Of a DNA stretch of 5,748 bases, positions 4,940 to 5,748 are shown piece after piece (the first letter of the stretch is position 1; every line of letters starts with the position of its first letter). The DNA is taken from contig JAAYKS010000266.1 of assembly GCA_012522285.1 (NCBI GenBank), positions 1-5,748 of the forward strand, written 5' to 3'. Position numbers and translations under genes: made by a program. The notes under the pieces are model-generated. The model made no database searches. It saw nothing but the letters and a program-made list of their open reading frames with translations, and had not been told where the DNA came from. This stretch comes from Clostridiaceae bacterium. GTDB taxonomy: Bacteria > Bacillota > Clostridia > Saccharofermentanales > UBA5734.

Positions 4940-5748
4940 ATGAAACAGACAAATTTCGATGCTGGTTGGACCTTTCGTCCGGGACCGCGCGACCGATGGC
5001 GCCCGGAACGGGAAGCACTCGTAAAGGAGATCCCGATTACGCTGCCGCACGATTTCACGATCTCCACCGATCCACGCCCGGACGCGCCCGGAGCGGTTTC
5101 GACCGGGTATTACGCCGGTGGATATGGCATCTATAGCAAAGAGTTCTCGCTGTCAGAGGATGTGCGCGGCCAGACCGTATTGCTTTCGTTCGACGGAGTG
5201 TACAGAAATTGTGAAGTCGTGATCAACGGCCAGCTGGTCACCTCTCATCCATATGGATACACCGCGTTCCAAGCGGACCTGACCGATCACTTGTGGTTCG
5301 ACCGACCCAACCGGCTGGAGGTTACGGTCAACAACTCTGCCGAACCCAACTCCCGCTGGTACAGCGGCTCCGGAATCTACAGGAGCGTGGAACTGCTGAC
5401 AGCTCCTCCGCTCCACATTGCGCCCTGGGGGATCTTCGCCCGGACCGACCGGGTGGACAATGGTACCGGTCATCTTGTGGTCGAGACCACCGTCGACAAC
5501 GCCACCGACCGGGAGGCAGCCATCTGGATCACCGCTACGCTGACAGCTCCGGAGGGGCAAATGGCCGCTTCCGGCAAGACCCTCCTGACGGTTCCCGCAG
5601 GCTCCTCCGGCAAGGGAACCGTCCCCCTCACCGTCCCGAACGCCCATCTGTGGGAACTGGATGCGCCCTTGCTGTATCAAGTCCGTTCGGACATCTCCGA
5701 AGATGGCACATTGATGGACACCGCCGAAACATCGTTCGGCATCCGGAC
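4940..5748 (+). CDS. Glycoside hydrolase family 2 enzyme, N-terminal part (cut by window end)
   Basis: The frame is open from ATG 4940 to the right edge (269 full codons). GGAGG (4928-4932) lies seven bases before the start. The start of a GH2 enzyme is clear: N5-F-D-A-G-W10-T-F, then L-P-H37-D-F, then the jelly-roll sugar-binding domain (about 1-155) with Y-Y-A-G-G-Y, F-D-G-V-Y and W140-Y-S-G-S-G-I-Y-R-S-V-E-L. An immunoglobulin-like domain (about 158-269) follows, ending with the family pattern L-W-x-L-D-A-P-L-L-Y and D-T-A-E-T-S-F-G-I-R. The catalytic TIM barrel with its two glutamates lies outside the window, so neither activity nor substrate can be read. Beta-galactosidase, beta-glucuronidase and related activities all remain possible. 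Full GH2 enzymes usually have 600-1,000 residues. The N-terminus has no signal peptide, so it should be cytoplasmic and act on imported small glycosides. The 202-base gap with its own candidate promoter suggests expression apart from the MoaF-sulfatase transcript. Confidence 0.94.
   Translation, partial: MKQTNFDAGWTFRPGPRDRWRPEREALVKEIPITLPHDFTISTDPRPDAPGAVSTGYYAGGYGIYSKEFSLSEDVRGQTVLLSFDGVYRNCEVVINGQLVTSHPYGYTAFQADLTDHLWFDRPNRLEVTVNNSAEPNSRWYSGSGIYRSVELLTAPPLHIAPWGIFARTDRVDNGTGHLVVETTVDNATDREAAIWITATLTAPEGQMAASGKTLLTVPAGSSGKGTVPLTVPNAHLWELDAPLLYQVRSDISEDGTLMDTAETSFGIR

Noticed and set aside
5153..5680. A 175-codon open frame on the - strand opposite the GH2 gene
   Set aside because: The + strand encodes an unmistakable GH2 N-terminus with a good ribosome binding site. 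The reverse frame has no family features.

Overview
The window is about 60% GC and entirely protein-coding in character. Every recognisable gene lies on the + strand. There are five genes, two of them cut by the window edges: the 3' end of a helical-repeat protein, a very large MoaF-family protein, a sulfatase, a GNAT acetyltransferase, and the 5' part of a glycoside hydrolase family 2 (GH2) enzyme. No RNA genes, mobile elements, CRISPR arrays or insertion sequences were seen. Every complete start has a strong AGGAG-type Shine-Dalgarno sequence 5-8 bases upstream. This fits a moderately GC-rich member of the Bacillota (a Clostridia or Paenibacillus-like lineage), but nothing here fixes the taxon.

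Layout. Bases 2-247 hold the C-terminus of a protein with an exact 28-residue 'APFL' repeat, followed by a GC-rich hairpin (254-283) that may end that transcript. A TATAAT box (320-325) and a short leader with a GAAA-capped hairpin (340-355) precede the MoaF-family gene (401-2185). The sulfatase (2211-3758) follows after 25 bases, clearly the same transcript. The GNAT gene (3838-4737) comes 79 bases later and is probably co-transcribed. A 202-base gap then carries an inverted repeat (4844-4862) and a TATACT box (4882-4887) ahead of the GH2 gene (4940 to beyond the end), which looks separately controlled.

How the genes may work together. The sulfatase and GH2 enzyme both lack a signal peptide, so they would act in the cytoplasm on small imported molecules. 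A sulfatase plus a glycosidase suggests breakdown of a sulfated glycoside or sulfated sugar. The MoaF-family protein has calycin-like (lipocalin-fold) domains. The family takes its name from the Klebsiella monoamine (tyramine) regulon, which also controls arylsulfatase, so a MoaF-sulfatase operon is a suggestive pairing. The most unusual object is the MoaF protein itself: about twice the usual length, with two complete MoaF units in tandem about 310 residues apart, giving four predicted calycin-like domains. The pathway is inference; the gene families are read directly from the sequence.
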